A stretch of 64,000 bases of DNA. Source: Colletotrichum lupini. Lineage: Eukaryota; Ascomycota; Sordariomycetes; Glomerellales; Glomerellaceae. The position numbers and the translations under genes are program-made. Positions 13,306-28,101 of the stretch are shown piece by piece. Under the pieces are notes generated by a model. The model saw only the letters and a program-made list of their open reading frames with translations. It had not been told where the DNA came from and ran no database searches. The DNA is taken from positions 3,410,001 to 3,474,000 of the forward strand of contig NC_064680.1 of NCBI RefSeq assembly GCF_023278565.1, written 5' to 3'. Each line of letters starts with the position of its first letter. Position 1 is the first letter of the stretch.

Positions 13306-13515
13306 TTACCTAACGGCTATAATATTAATTATAAGCCTCTTTTTTTTTTTTTTTCCTAATTTAATAAGGTATTTATATAGTAAGTAAGAATTAATATAAA
13401 TAACCGTTAAAATAAGTAAAAAGCTAATTCGATTAGTAATCTTCCTTAATATTATTAAAATTATATAAAAGAGGTTAACGCCGTTAACTATACTATAAAC
13501 CTCTAATATTAATAT
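13306..13515 (-). pseudogene. copia RNase H remnant of Copia-2
   Basis: The minus-strand frame gives YSIVNGVNLFYIILIILRK and a following segment that matches the 69-residue remnant at 7125-7334 of Copia-1 almost residue for residue. Its upstream side ends abruptly at the gypsy LTR at 13521. The rest of Pol resumes beyond 21566. Confidence 0.85.
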
Positions 13516-13520
13516 ACTTT

Positions 13521-13710
13521 TATAATAGATTCGGGATACGGCCAGCAATAGGACGCTAATAACTTAGCAACTAATATACGGATCTTATTATAAAAGAACT
13601 TTTTAAGAAGTAGAGCCCTTACGAAGGACTTTATAAGCTTTAGTTTTATAATATACCTATATTTATATTATAGCCTCGCTAGTTAAGTACTCATAGCCTA
13701 ATCTCTTATA
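13521..13710 (+). repeat. 5' LTR of nested gypsy element
   Basis: 190 bases beginning TATAATAGATTCGGGATACGG and ending CTCTTATA. It is collinear with the 3' copy at 21372-21561; differences between the two are mostly C/T and G/A. Confidence 0.9.
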
Positions 13711-14978
13711 ATTTTAAAACTTCTATTTTTACGGAGTAATTAGTATAAGTAATAATAGATTACGGAAACGAACGGAACGTCGACGAAATAATACCTAGCT
13801 ATTAATAAAGAGCCGTTAGTATTAACGAGCTATAGCTATCCGGAGTTGACTACTTAACCCTATTCCGTCCGAGAGAACGAGCCTACTATAGGGCGAGTCC
13901 TATTTAAATATTAGCGTTTATAAAAGAGCTAAATAAAAAAGATAATTAGGGTAGATTACCCTTATAGGCTAGTTACTTTATTAATACCCTAAAGACTTTA
14001 TTTATTATAAACGGGGCGTTTATTAATAACCGATCGCTAAATATATAAGGTTAAGGCGCGTATAAAGGTACGGGTAGTACTAAGATAGCTAGTTTAGTAA
14101 ACCCTATAGGCCTAATAATAACTTATTTTTATAAAATAATAAAAATAATAATTAAAGATCGAAACTAAGAACGGCGTCGATACGAAGAGCTCGTCTAATA
14201 GCTTACCGAGCGGCTAGCGACGCGTCTAAGTCGACGAGAATATAAAAAGCCTCCTTTTTATAACTATAAACCGATCGGAAAAGAGTCTACGAGTACCTAG
14301 GTAGTAAACTAGATTATTATTATAGAGGTAAGTAATAAGCTTTGTATAAAAAGCACTATAAAATAGTATATTAAATAGGCCCTATTTAAGATATCCCTAT
14401 TACTATAAACGTAATAATATAATTACGAGAAGAGCCTCTAGGATCCCCTCTCCTAGGGCGACTTCTTAGCGTTTATTTACTAATAGTACATAGACCCTAA
14501 GACTTAGGAACGGGAATATTATAAAGAGCTAAGGATAAAGAGGCTAAAAGAAGGCTAGACCCCTACTTAGTTCCTCACTAAGTAGTTAGCGATCTATTAT
14601 AACCTAAGTATAAAAAATATAAAAAATTTAAAAATAGAAGTATACTAGTTCTTCTTTAGACTATTATTTTAGCTATAAGACGATCTAATTCGTTATAAGG
14701 TCTTAATTAAGAGAGTACGTAATATAACTTACGAGGCTAATAAACTATAGTCGTTAAATTAGTAAAAGGGCAGCGACTAGTTATAAAAAGACGGTAAGAA
14801 GAGGCTATATCCGTTATTAAAATAACCGCGTTAAATATCCCCTTTTTATAAAAAAAAGAGCAGGGAGAGCTCTAAGGGGCCAGGCTCTAGGGACTCGCTA
14901 GGAGTAATATTATAAAAGCCGTATAATAAGAGTGCTCGTACCGAGCTATTATAAAAGCGTCGTAATAGCGATATTAAG

Positions 14979-15020
14979 TACTTTATATATAATAAGATAA
15001 GCTATATATTTAATAAGTAC
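14979..15020 (+). other. RIP-destroyed CCHC zinc knuckle of gypsy Gag
   Basis: Fourteen codons read YFIYNKISYIFNKY, with the exact spacing of a retroviral-type CX2CX4HX4C knuckle. All three cysteine positions and the histidine are tyrosine. TGC-to-TAC and CAC-to-TAC are precisely the changes RIP makes. Confidence 0.7.
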
Positions 15021-15899
15021 TAAAAAAATAAGTCGGGAGGTAGGGGCGATAATAAGCTAACGTACCCCTAATTAAAACTAACGTTAATAACTATCTAATA
15101 AGTTATTACTAAGCCGAGAGTTATAGAGGTCGACTCGTTAGAAAACGAGTAGGCGTAAGTAATATACCTAATATACTTACGCTAAGTATTAAGAGGGTAT
15201 TAATAAGAATAATTACGAAGGGTAGGGCGATAGTTCTACGAGGTATTACTAAAAGGCTAGTAAAAGTTAATATAGATATATACTCCGAGATAGATATTAT
15301 TAGTACTAGGCTCGTAACCTACTTAGGGTTAACCCCGGCTACTACTATAGCTCCCTCGTTAAGGGACTTCTAGGGTAAAGCCGTAGGCTAAAGGAAAGCC
15401 TATTAGTTAACGCTCTTCTTTATCGACTACTATAAGTAGCTAAAAAAGATTTAGCGACTATTCGCCGCAGTTAATAAGGATAAAAGAATAGTAGACCTCT
15501 TATTATTACGACTATCGATAGGCTAAGAGGGTATTTATATTAATATAGCGACGAATATATAGTCGTACGAGCCTATCTCGGTCGCCGAACTAGAGGTAAT
15601 AGCTCGTAATATCATTAAGAATTATAAGAGGGTATATATATTATATATTACTACTATAAAAAGTATCGCGGGGGTAACGGAAACTAAACTATAAGGGGGT
15701 CTATTACTAAAACTTTAATTAAAAATAGAGACGTTTAATAAGTAGTTAGTAAAAGGACCGTAATTATATAGCGGGGCAGAATACTCTATTAACTTAGTTC
15801 TAGATACTAAACTACTATATAGTCCTATTTATCTATTAAGTAAGAAATAACTTAATAAGCTTTGCGCGTATATTATTAAAAACCTAGCGAACGGTCGTA

Positions 15900-16330
15900 T
15901 TATACTTTTAGTTAGTAAGGCTAGGGCACCGATCTTTTTTATATTAAAAAAGGACGGCACGCTACGCCTCTACGTAAACTACCGCGGGCTAAATAGGGTA
16001 ACTATAAAAAATCGATACTTACTACTACTTATTAATAAGCTCCTAAATAGGCTTCGCAGAGCGGAATAAATCTTAAAAATAAATATTAAGGATACCTACT
16101 ACCGTATCCGAATTAAAAAAGAAGACCGATAGAAAATAGCGTTCCGGAGCCGATATAGTTACTTCGAGTATATTATTATACTTTTTGGGCTAACGAACGC
16201 ACCCGCGACGTTCTAAGTATATATTTACTAAGCGCTCGCCGACTTACTAAATACTTACTATATAGTATATATAAACGATCTAATAATCTACTTAATAATA
16301 AAGGAGTAGTATACGGAGGATATTAAAAAG
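15900..16330 (+). pseudogene. gypsy reverse transcriptase remnant
   Basis: Reading through stops gives APIFFILKKDGTLRLYVNYR (palm start). This is followed by an NRYLLLLINKLLNRL segment, a FGLTNAPATF motif, and the catalytic box YINDLIIY at 16268-16291 in place of YLDD or YIDD. The first catalytic Asp codon has become AAC by G-to-A change. Several TGG and CAG codons are now stops. Confidence 0.85.
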
Positions 16331-19300
16331 GTCTTCTGACGTCTGCGTTTATACGGGCTTTTTACTAAATTATTAAAGTGCTCGTTTTATTAAAAAAGGG
16401 TTAAGTTCCTAGGTTATATTATTATATTAAAAAGAATCGAAATTAACTCGTCGTAAGTACAAACGATCGCTAACTAAAAAGCGCTAGAGTTTATTAGGGA
16501 TATCTAAGTATTCTTAGGGTTCTATAACTTCTATTAGAAGTTTATTACTAAATACTCGGGCATCGTTATACTAATAATAATATTACTAAAAATAGAAAAG
16601 GGGTAGATAAGGGACTTTTAGTAAATTAAGGAAGTAGACGAGGCGTTTAATTAACTAAAGGTCGCTTTTATCTCAGCAACCGTACTTACGTACTAGAACT
16701 TATAACGTATTATATAAATAAAAACCGACGCTTTAGTTAAAGCTATTATAGTAATCTTATCGTAATAGGCTAATAGAGAATAGCGACCCGTTACTTATTA
16801 GTTACGGAAGCTTATAAATACGGAGTAGTAATAGGCTACGGGTTAATAAGAACTACTTATTATAATAAAAGGGCTAGAGCACTAGGCTCACTACCTCTAG
16901 GGCCTTTTATAAAAGTTCATAGTCTTAATAGACTACTAGGTACTTAAAAAAATAATCGGCGTATTAGCGTAGGACCTTTAGAGAAGGCTCGCGAGGTAGG
17001 TATATAAACTATTAGTATTTAACTTTAACTTAGAATACTAGCTAAAAAAAACGAACCTAGCGGACGGTCTATTTAGAAAGCTAGACTATATAGAGGGGGA
17101 AGTGCTTTATAAAGACGTTCTCTTTACGCTAGCTTAGAAGCTATGTCTTATTAATAAACTACTACCCGACGTTTAGTAAAAAATAATTAGCCTAAAAAGA
17201 TAAAATAATACTATTAAGGCATACGTTTAAGTAGTTAAGGCCTCTTTTTGCGATCCCGGCTAGATATTAGCTAGCTCTAGGGACGGGGAATCCTCTCCCC
17301 TATATTAATAACGTATTATAGGGCGTACTAATAAAATAGTAATAGTTACTATTATAACGATTTAAAATAAAAAAGTAAGAGAGTTATTAACGAACGCTCG
17401 TTAATAGTTTAGTAAAGATAAAGAGGAGTCGGATAAAGCTAGGGTTATTATATTAAAATAGTATATCTTACGCCCTATTATAAAGGAGCTTATAAGGGGC
17501 AAAACGGTATTCGCTTCCCGTCTCTTACTAAAGACTAAGGAGCTCGTTAGAAGACTATAAACTAAAAACGAGTTTTATATATTATAATTAATAAGAGTTC
17601 GCGCTACGGCCGGCGAGCTAAGAGTATATTCGCTTAATAAATAGAGTATACTATTTTTTTAAAAAAAGACTTATTATTCTTTAAGTAAAGTCTCTTTAAA
17701 TAGAGATCCTTTATTAATACTACGATAACTATAGGGCAGGTTATATAAGAGCTACGAAAACTCTCGAACTAATTTAAAAGAAGTTCTACTAAAAAAATAT
17801 TTAACGAGATATCTAAAAATACGTTAAGAACTATAAGTATTATTTAGGAATTATAACTTTAAGATATAAGCCGTACGGGTAGCTATAGTTATTACTACTA
17901 CTCTTATACTTATTCTAAGAAATATTTATAGACTTTATTACGGGGCTATTACCGAGCGCTCGTAATAACGGCATAGAGTACGATAGTATCGTAATTATTA
18001 TCTATTATATAATAAAGTTCGCAAAGTTCTTACTTACTATTAAAATACTTAACGTAGTATAAATAGTAAGTATCTTATACTAAGAGGTCGAATATAAGTT
18101 CGGTACGCCTAAAGGTATTATTACGGATAAAAATAAGCTCTTTATAAGCGCATTTTAGGAAGAGTTTGCTAAGGAACGGGTAATACGTTACTAACTATCT
18201 ACCGCGTATTACTTATAAACGGATAGTTAAATAGAGCGAACCTATTAGATATTAGAAAAGTATTTAAGGATTTATACCGAGGGCTTACCGAATAGGTAAG
18301 TAGCGTAGTTAGAAAAGGCCGAGTTTATATATAATAATAGTTAATACTCTATTATAAAAGTATTCCCGTATATAGTACTATACGGCTACTACCCTAAGTA
18401 CGTTAAATATATACTTAATTATAAAGCTATAGTTTAGGGGGTTTAGGAAAGGGTCTAGAAAATTAAAGAGATTAGAGCCCAGGCTACGCGAGCGTAAGCA
18501 TAAGCCTTTAAGAGCTAAGTAGCTTATTATAATAGAAGATATATTCTAAAGGAGTTTAATTATAGAAAGGTCGTTAGCTTATTAATAAAGAATATACGAT
18601 TTAAGAATAATAAACTAGCGCCGAGATATATTAAAATAGTAATAGCTAAAAGGGTAGGGAAATAGGCTTACTAAGTATATTTATTAAAGTAGTATTAGAG
18701 AATATATAATATTTTCTTAGTTTCCTAGCTTAAGCTATAGGGAAATTACTAAACGGTCGGCGACTAAATAGCGAATCTCCTAGAGTTAGAGGATAAGTAA
18801 GACGTTTAGAAAGTTAAAGAAATCGTCGCGATATAAAGTAAGAAAAGAAACTTACGATACTTTATTAAATAAGCTAAGTAGCTTATTAAGTATAATACGT
18901 AGGAGCTTATTAAGTATCTTAAAGGGGTAGCGGAAGTAGTTAATAAATTCGAACGCTATAAGAAAAGGGTATATATAAAATAGGATAATAAACGTTAAGT
19001 TCGCAGCGAAAAGTCGCTAAAAATAAGTTAATTAATAATATACTATAAAACCCTTTTTATTTAGCCTAGCGCAATTTTTAAAAAAAAGATATAATATTAT
19101 AACCCTCGGCGATATATTATTAAGAGATTATTAAGATCTAGCTACGTAAGGGGAGTAACTTATATAATACTAGCGGTAGTAATAGCGGCTCTAGCGTATA
19201 TTTCTAAAGCTTAATAATTAGTAATAGTAGTCCGCTCGGTAAGCGAGAAGCGGGGAGGCTTCGTACGCGTACTTAGTTAACTACTCGGAGTAAGGCCGTT

Positions 19301-21371
19301 AACCTTATTAATACTACGATAAGTAAAAGGGAGGTAGTTAAAGTTACGTAAAGTATTATATATATTAATAATAGCGGTTCGTAGAGCGTTCGCTACCTAG
19401 TCGCCGTTAGAGGCTATAATAAGAGGTATAATAAGAGCTATAATAAGAGGTATAACGGGAGCTATAATAAGAGGCGGAGTAAGAAGCGAAGTAGGGGCCG
19501 TAATGCTATTATTATTAGTAACGGGTTGGGAATAGGGACGTTATCCGAGGCGACGCTCTCGTAGTCCTAGTTAAGCTAAGGGACCTTAGTAATATTAATA
19601 TTCGTAAGGAGCTTAGTAACGTCGAACTACTTATTACGACCCGTAGTTTTAACCTTAGTACGAGTAATAACCTTATTAAGCCGTTATAAAGCCTTTATTT
19701 AGAATAAGAGGAGCGTAATACTAGCCTTATTAAGATCTAGAGTAATATAACTAAGGGCTAGGGTACCCTTATCTATACTAAAAAGAGCGTCGTAAATAGG
19801 GGTTAATAAGTTATTAACGTTAAAATAATAACGCTTATTACGACGCTAAGAAGGAAAATTCTCTAAGTTGCTACCGAGCTTTTTAAATTCGGTATCCTCG
19901 TATTAGGACTTATTAAACTTAAACTTAAAGTCGTCCTACTCGTTATTATTATTGAGAACATAGTTAGTAATAAGAATACGCTTCTTAATAAGAGTCCGAG
20001 TCTCGGGACCGTAGGAAATAGGGGTAGCGCTATATATAATAATAATATAAATAAGTACCTTATTTACTAAGAACTTAGCGACGCGTTTATAAAAAATAAA
20101 AAAAATAGGAAACTCCTAAATACGTATAATAATAACGCCCTTAGGAGTCTCTTTATAATACTAAACTAGAGCGTCGAGGTTATTTCGTAGAGCGGTTATA
20201 CGGCTATTATTATAAAAGTAAGCTAGTTAGAGGTAACTAAAATAAGAAATAATCTTAGTCTTATTATTAGTATTAAGGATACTAGCCTAAGAAGAGAAAT
20301 CTAAGTTAATAAAAAAAAATTCGCTAAACGATTGCCGATAACTTATTATAATCGAAATTAATAAGTTTAGATACTCGCGGTTAGTAGCGAGCTCTTAGAG
20401 AGTAGCTTATTTAAAATAGACCTTTTTTATTTTACTACCCGCCGATAGGTTAGTAATATAAGTAGTTACCTTTTCTTACGTACTAGTAATATAGCTAAAA
20501 ATATAAAAAACGTAGCCGCGCTTATAAAAGTTAAGGCTACCCTACTCCTCGGTATTACGGAACTTTATAAGGGTATTCTAAGTAAACTAGGTAGCGCTAT
20601 ATAGCTCCTTAGGAACCTAAGAAATATCGTTAGTTAATATTTTAGTAATAGATTAGCGAGGACTCGACGACTTATAGTAAAATATTTTTTCTTATTAATT
20701 TAATAAATAATATACTTAGTAACGTAAGCGTTAGTAATATAAATAAGCTCGTCAATATCGCAATATAAACTAACTAAGTAATATATATAAAGAGTACTAC
20801 CGCGGAGACCGTAAAAGCCTTTCTTAGGATTATACTCTATATTAAGTATATCTTAAATACGCGAAATAGTAAATATTTTAGTAAATACTTAGCGATAGTA
20901 TAGTAAAAGAGTCGTAATTAGGAAACGATGCGGAATTAGAATATTATAAAAAGAAAAGTATAATTATATAAAAAAGAATTCGCAGAACGGTCGCTAAATA
21001 AAAAGAGGGAAAAAAAAGTAAATACGTAACTAGTAACGGACGAAAAATCTTTTATTATAATTAATAACTTAATAATAATAATAACCGCGAGGTTAGGCGG
21101 GCTCTTATATATTACGACGGTTAGAATACTTTATTACGAATATATACTACTAACTTAATAACTAATCGGCACGCTATTACTAAATAATAATAATAAAGCA
21201 TCCGTTAGATAAGGAAATAGGAGTAATACCTTATTCCTAAGTAAAAAAGGATATTATTAACGCCTTACGGAATCTATTACGAATAACGACGTTAATAGCT
21301 TTATTATTAGCGTTAAAAAAAGATATTACGTAATAACTTTAGGGACTAAAGTTACGTAAAGGGGGAGTAAT

Positions 21372-21561
21372 TATAATAAATTCGGGATACGGCCGGCGAT
21401 AGGATACTAATAACTTAGTAATTAGTATATAGATCTTATTATAAAAGAACTTTTTAAAAAGCAGAGCCCTTACGAAGGACTCTATAAGCTTTAGTCTTAT
21501 AATATACCTATACCTATATTATAGCCTCGCTAGTTAAGTGCTTATAGCCTAATCTCTTATA
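21372..21561 (+). repeat. 3' LTR of nested gypsy element
   Basis: 190 bases, collinear with the 5' LTR. It is preceded by the purine tract and followed by ACTTT, then by resumed Copia-2 sequence. Confidence 0.9.
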
Positions 21562-24500
21562 ACTTTTTATTATTTATTTATTTTTAATTAACGAGTAATA
21601 AATTATATTACTATATATAATAAATTTATTCTTACCTATACTCTTATTAACTAGGATAATAATATACCCTAATTACGAAATAAGGTCGTTATTATTTATA
21701 AATAACCTATTAATAAAAACGTAAAGCTTACTAATCGTAAGGTTAATTAGGTAATAAACGAGACCTTAATTAAGATTTATTTACTACTACTTAAGCCGCT
21801 TATTAAGTACTTTAATATTTTATTTAGTTAGATTTATAGCCTATATTACCCTAGCGTAGTTAAAAATTACCTTAGGCTAATAAATACTTATAATATATAC
21901 CCCTTATATAAGCTTAGCTTTATACCGCTTCTTAACGTTAGTTATGTTCGGATTAATAAGGTTAATCTTCTTGCCCTACCCCTTTTATTAAAAAATAACA
22001 GTTTTTTTTTTAATTATAAGAATCTTATTATTAAATACTAGGGGGGTGTTTATTATAAGGACCTTTTTTAGTTTTATTACGAAGCCCGCTTTTTAAAGCT
22101 CCTTATCCTCTTTTTTTATAAAATTAATATTAAATAGGCTTAATATATTATCGGTTTATATTTTAATAATCTTAAATTAGTGACTTTCGTACTCCGTAAT
22201 TAGTAAGTATAAGTCGTACGTAAAAGTAATTATTAATAATTAATTAATATAAAAATCGTAATAAGTAGCTTATTAATAAGTACCCGATTTTACGAGCTTA
22301 TATAATAACTTAAGTACTTTAATAATCGTACTTTTTAAATACTTACTAGCTATTTCTTTTAGTAAATAGGCTAGGATTTTCCTTATAAGCCCTATAGCTA
22401 ATTAGGTATAGGCCTAGGTAATATTACGGCTCTAAATCTCGTATCCCTTCTTCCGTAGCGATATTATTAATACTATTATTAATCGTTAGCTATAGCGCTA
22501 TATAATAAGCGATTATATAAGTAGCGTCGCTTTTTTAATATTACTATACCCCTAAATTACGTATTTAAACTTCTCGTATAGCTAAGGTATTCCTTTCTTT
22601 TTAATCTTACGAACTATTCGTAATTTAAATATATAGAGGTTTATATATTTTTCTAAGTTATATAAAATAAATTAATAAACCCCTCGATCGTAAAGAGTAT
22701 CTACTTTAATAAGATCTAATCCCTTATATAGCTTTTTAGTAATTATAATTATACCTTCTTTACGTAATTTAACTACTAGCTCAAAATCGGCTTTTTTTAT
22801 TATTATATAAAAGGTATTAATTACCTCGTTACTAATAATAAATTACTATGTTAGGGCTTACCGTTATAGTCTTCCGTAATATCTCGCTAGTAATATTAAT
22901 ACCCTTTTAATAATTTCCTCTTCCTTATCGTCTATTAATACTACTATAACAATTTCGTTAAGGATAATTTCCTATACCTCTACTATAAGTTATATAATTT
23001 CCCCTAGCTCTTCTTCTTTTTATAAATTAAAAATTACCTTATTTAAATTTATATAATACGGTCTAATTACTATAATTAATACTTTAAATAGCTAGTTATA
23101 ATCTCTTACGACTATATAAGAGCGCTCGTTAATAAAAATTAACTTATATAACCTAGCCTATTATTAAGTAATTTCGTATTATACTTATATATCCGAATTT
23201 AGTAATATATCTAAATTACCCCTTATATTAGGCTTATTACGTATAATAATTACTTCGTTAACTTACTTTTTTAACCTTACCTTACGTAGTACTTATATTA
23301 CTTTTTTAACTACTTAGGCTCGTTAGCTTATACTTAATAATAGTAGCGAGGCTAAGGTCGTTTTTAAATATACTCTAAATACTAATAACATTAATATAAG
23401 TCCGTTAGGCCTTATAGTATCGTTATAATATTTAAGTACTATTTAAAAGCATTCGTCGTTAATAGAATCTAGATTTTCCTTTTTAATAATTCTAAACGCC
23501 CTTTTTAACTATTAATATACCCTTTCTACCTTTTTAATATCATAATACGCTTTAACGGGTACGATTTTTAGCTATATACTATAAGCCGTCGTATTATTCC
23601 TAAATTTTACTAATTTAAAACTAATATTAGCGTTAGTTTTAATACTATCTAGCGGTCCTTAGTATATATTAATCTAGCTTTTTAATAGGGCTACTTATAT
23701 TATTTTTATTTATAAATCCTAAAGGAATTACCCTACTTAAAAGGATATAGCTACGTTAATTATATATAGTACTAGCCGACTATTTAAATAGAAAATATCG
23801 ATAACGATTTCCTAATTAAAGTTAAGCTTATTACGTAATTTAAATTTAAATCTACGTAGGCTCTACATATTTATTTAATATTAATAATATACTTTTGTTA
23901 ACTACTTTAGTGCCCCTATTTCGATATTATTATTACCTAATTACTTTAAGAGGTTATATAGCCTCGTAATTAATAAGTACCTAAATCTCTAATATAATCT
24001 TCTAAGCTTACTTTCCGTTAAGTAATTAATTAACTTCGTATTATTAGTAAACTTTATAAACGCATACCCCTATTATTATTCGACTATTTTAAAGTATTTA
24101 TTACTAAAGATTCTATTCTTTATATTATTAAATATAATACTTAGTTAATCTATATTTTTTAAATATAAGAGAAATAGGGTATTAATAAGTAAAATATAAA
24201 AAGTTATCGTTCTAAAATACGTCTCTACTTCTATTATACTTAGGGTAACGATTTCTTTACCTAAGCTAAAACTAATCCTTATAATACCCGCCGTTAATAT
24301 ATTAAGTATTATTAACGTAATCTTTTATAGCGTTTAGAATTACCCCTTTTTTCTAATTAACTATTATAATACCTTAGTATTTAAAATAATCTTATAGAAA
24401 TTATTTAAGCCGTACCTTTTACTTATATAAAATACTTATACGAGCTTAGTATTTAAAGGATCTAAGTAATATAAAAAAGACCCCTCTAACTACCCTTAAA

Positions 24501-27500
24501 TTTATTTAGTACTATATTCTTTTTTTTTAAATATTAAAAGAAATAGCGTCTTCTCTAATTATTAAGAAAATAGGCTTTAGCCTTATTAAATTCGCCTTTT
24601 TAACCGCCTCTATATCCGTTATTTAAAAAACCTTTTTTTATTATTTATAAATAAAAGCCTATTTATTAAAAGCTTTTATTACCCTCTATTTATTTAACCT
24701 CGTATATTTTCTAAAGGCTAACGGGGCAAAAAAAGAGTAGTTAATGTTATTAATTTCGTTATAATCTAATTCGTTAGTATAGGGGGTAAGATTTTCCTTA
24801 TTTTCTAAATTTTTTATAAGGGGTATATACTTTAGGCCGCTACTTTAGCTACTATTACTAAGTTCTATACCCCCGGATTTACCTTTATATATAATAAGGA
24901 ATTAATTAAACTAACGAGGGCTAGTTTTACTATCTATTATCCTCGACTTTTTATACTATTTATATAATTTAGTACGCTCTTTTTTAAAATAGTTACTTAA
25001 CTAATATCTATCCTTTTTATAAATATAATATTACCTCTTTTATTACCCTACTTATAAATTAAATCTTTACCTATTTAATAAATCTAGGCCTCTTTATTAA
25101 TAATTACTATATTTAGCTTTTTTTCCTTTCTTATTATACGTTTAATTAACTTAATATTATTAATAAGGGCCGTCGTATACTTAAAAATAAGTTTAGTACG
25201 GCATTTTCGCTTTAATATTAAAGCTAGATCTTAGCCTCGAGTAAAGCGTCTTATAGTTTTTAAGTACTTAGTATAGGGTTATTTTTACTTCTAATATACG
25301 CTAAACTACGGTATAAAAATATCTAACTTTCCGCTTATTTATCCCCTTATTTAGCTAGGTTTTTACTAGCTTATTAATTTAATTAATAAGCTTTTTAAAA
25401 ATCTCTACTTATAATTTACCCTCTATTATCCTAGCTATAAATATAAAAGAAATCGCTCGTAGCTTAAATAAGAGCTCTAAGTTCTTATTATAAGTCTCGA
25501 AGCGGCTTTAAATTATATTAATTATACTAAAAAAGTCGTTTTAATCGAAATTACGTACCGCTTCGTAATAATAATTAAAAGCTTTACTTACGAGTATGAT
25601 ATTAATTACTAAATAGTACTAATATTCCCTAATTCTAACTTTTTCGTAATAATTATAAAATATCGTCAGGGTTTTTTATAAGACCTTATACTTCCCCCTA
25701 GAATATAATCTTTTTTTAAAAAGATCTTTTTAAAGTCTATAAATTACCTCGTATTTATTACTAAATTTTCGGTATTTATATATAATCCCTATATTACTAC
25801 GTATTATTAATAACTTCGGGTTATTTACCTCCTTTTTTATTAGCCGATCGGTACCGAATTTCGTATTAATAATAGTAATAAATTATAAATCGAAATAAAT
25901 AAAATTATTAATTATCGTACTTCTAATACTATATTTTACCCTAGTATATCCTTTTATAATAATAAATTTCTATTAATAATTATAAAAAAGAAATTTAGGT
26001 CGCTTACTTTTTTTTAAAAATTTATTAAAGCGATTATACGCTCTATTAACCTATACTTAGTTCTATAATACGAATTCCTTTTTTATAATTATTGCTATTA
26101 ATACTTTATATAGCTTTTACGATTATAATTACGCTAATAATACCCCTTACTTATAAAGGAATTTATTAACTATTTTTATAATTCTTAAGCTTGCGCTCGC
26201 GAACTATTTATTTAATTAGTAATTAAGGTTATTTATAATCTTATAAAATAGGGGTTACCCCTATAGCCCCCTTTTTTATAAACCTTAATTAAATAGATTA
26301 ATACTACGTTAATTTGCTTATTATTAAGCTAATTCGTAATTTTATATATCTACGTCCCTTAATAATCCGGGTTAATATTTACTTACTTATAAAGGATTAG
26401 GATTCTATTTAAAATCGGGTTTTATCCTCTTTTCTTTTACCCTAACTCGCTAAGGGTCGTGCTCTAGCTTATACTTATATTAGTAATTATTAGTATATTT
26501 AATTTTAATAAAAATATATTTAATTTGCGCACTAATTATAATAAATCCGTACTTTTACTACTTAACGAATTTATTAAGGTCTAAGAGATTCTTATTTCTT
26601 CTTACTATCTCGCTACTACTCTCGTTTTTACTATTTTTAATAATTATGATTATTTTTTTAAATTACTAGCTATTATACTTACTAAGATCCTCTTTTTTAT
26701 TTAGTATAAAAAAGTAGGTTTTAGTAGTTCTTTTTTATAATAATAGCAGTAGACGTTTATGTTATTATAAGAAGATATAATAATTAGTCTCGGGATCTTT
26801 ATTAATTACTAATTTCTATTATTTTATATATTTTTAGCCTCTTAAGCCTCGTACTTTTTATAATTTCTAAATAGCTTTTTTTTTTAACTTATTCTTTTTA
26901 AAGTAGTATTTTATAAACATAATTAAAAATAAATACCGGGCGGCTTATAAAAAAGCTATATAAGCTATTAAGAACTATATAAGCTATTAAATATAGTTAA
27001 TAAAATTAAGCCCTTTTTTTTATAAAATCGTAAATTTTAAAAACTTATTAAAAATACTTACTTATCGCTCGTACGTAATAGGGTTAAATATTTTAGAGAT
27101 TTTATTTTTTATAGCCTCTTAGTACCCTATTTTATATCTTTTAAGTAGTCTTTTTTATAGCTTAATTACGGTTAAGTAATTATTACTTATTAACGATCCT
27201 TTTTATTATTTAGTTAATTTTTTAAAATTAGTAATTTTATACTAAGAGTTAATATAAAAAGAAGCCCTTTAGTAGCCCTCTAAAGGATTTTTTTCTTTTC
27301 CCCTTAAATCCTCGTTTTTTTAGCCTTTTTTTAAGCTAATAATAACTCTAACGGGAGGTCGTAGGACTATTTTAAAATAGCCGCTTTTTTTTTAAGTTAA
27401 TTTCTAAAATCCGTAATACTCTTAACTTAATATTATTAAGATTTTTAAATCCCCTCTTTTTTTATTAAACCGTTTTTTATATTATATTCCTAAGTAATAC

Positions 27501-28101
27501 CCGGGGGGTAGTTAAAGGAGTTATAAAAAGGTCGTTTAAATTACGGGCTTAAAGTCGTATTTATAAGATCTTTATAATAATAAACTTTTTTATATACCGT
27601 AAATCTCTTAGCTTAATAATTTTTATAAAATTACTTTTATTACTAAATAAGAATATCTATATTTAGAGATCCCCTTTTTTAATTATATAATACTTTTTTA
27701 TATTATATTATTAAGCTCGTTCGTTATATTAATTAATTAAGTAAGTAGTTATTATATAAGTATTTCTTTTTACTAATTTAACTAGTTAATTTCTAATCGC
27801 GGGCCGGCTATAAAAAAGTCGTTTAGTAAAAAAGCTACTCGGGGTAATAATAAAAAGCTAGTTATTTAAATAGTTTTATTAATTAACGTAATTTAATATA
27901 ATAAACGTCGACTTTTTATAAGTAATAAAGGGCTACGATTATTTAATTCCGTACGGTATTTAAAAATTACCTCTTTTTTTATTTACTTTTATAAAATTAA
28001 TTAATACGAATCTCTTATCCTATATAGTATTAAAAAGTCGTCTTTTCTATATAACGAGATACCTTACTAATTTATAATAATAAAATTTAACTACTAATTA
28101 A

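Larger units (their letters stand above)
13521..21561 (+). mobile_element. Ty3/gypsy LTR retrotransposon nested in Copia-2
   Basis: An 8041-base element with 190-base LTRs (13521-13710 and 21372-21561) and a 5-base ACTTT duplication (13516-13520 and 21562-21566). The LTR ends read TA...TA, presumably TG...CA before RIP. A purine-rich tract (AAAGGGGGAG) sits just before the 3' LTR. Plus-strand translation through stops gives a gag zinc-knuckle remnant (14979-15020), a chromoviral-type reverse transcriptase (about 15900-16330), RNase H (about 16680-17050) and integrase (about 17700-18550). The element is fully RIP-mutated. Its insertion point matches about position 7120 of Copia-1. Confidence 0.92.

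Noticed and set aside
19200..21360. second gene or CRISPR-like repeats in the AT-rich block
   Set aside because: The repeated AGAGGTATAATAAGAGC-type units near 19420-19490 are a short internal tandem repeat of the gypsy 3' region, not spaced repeats.
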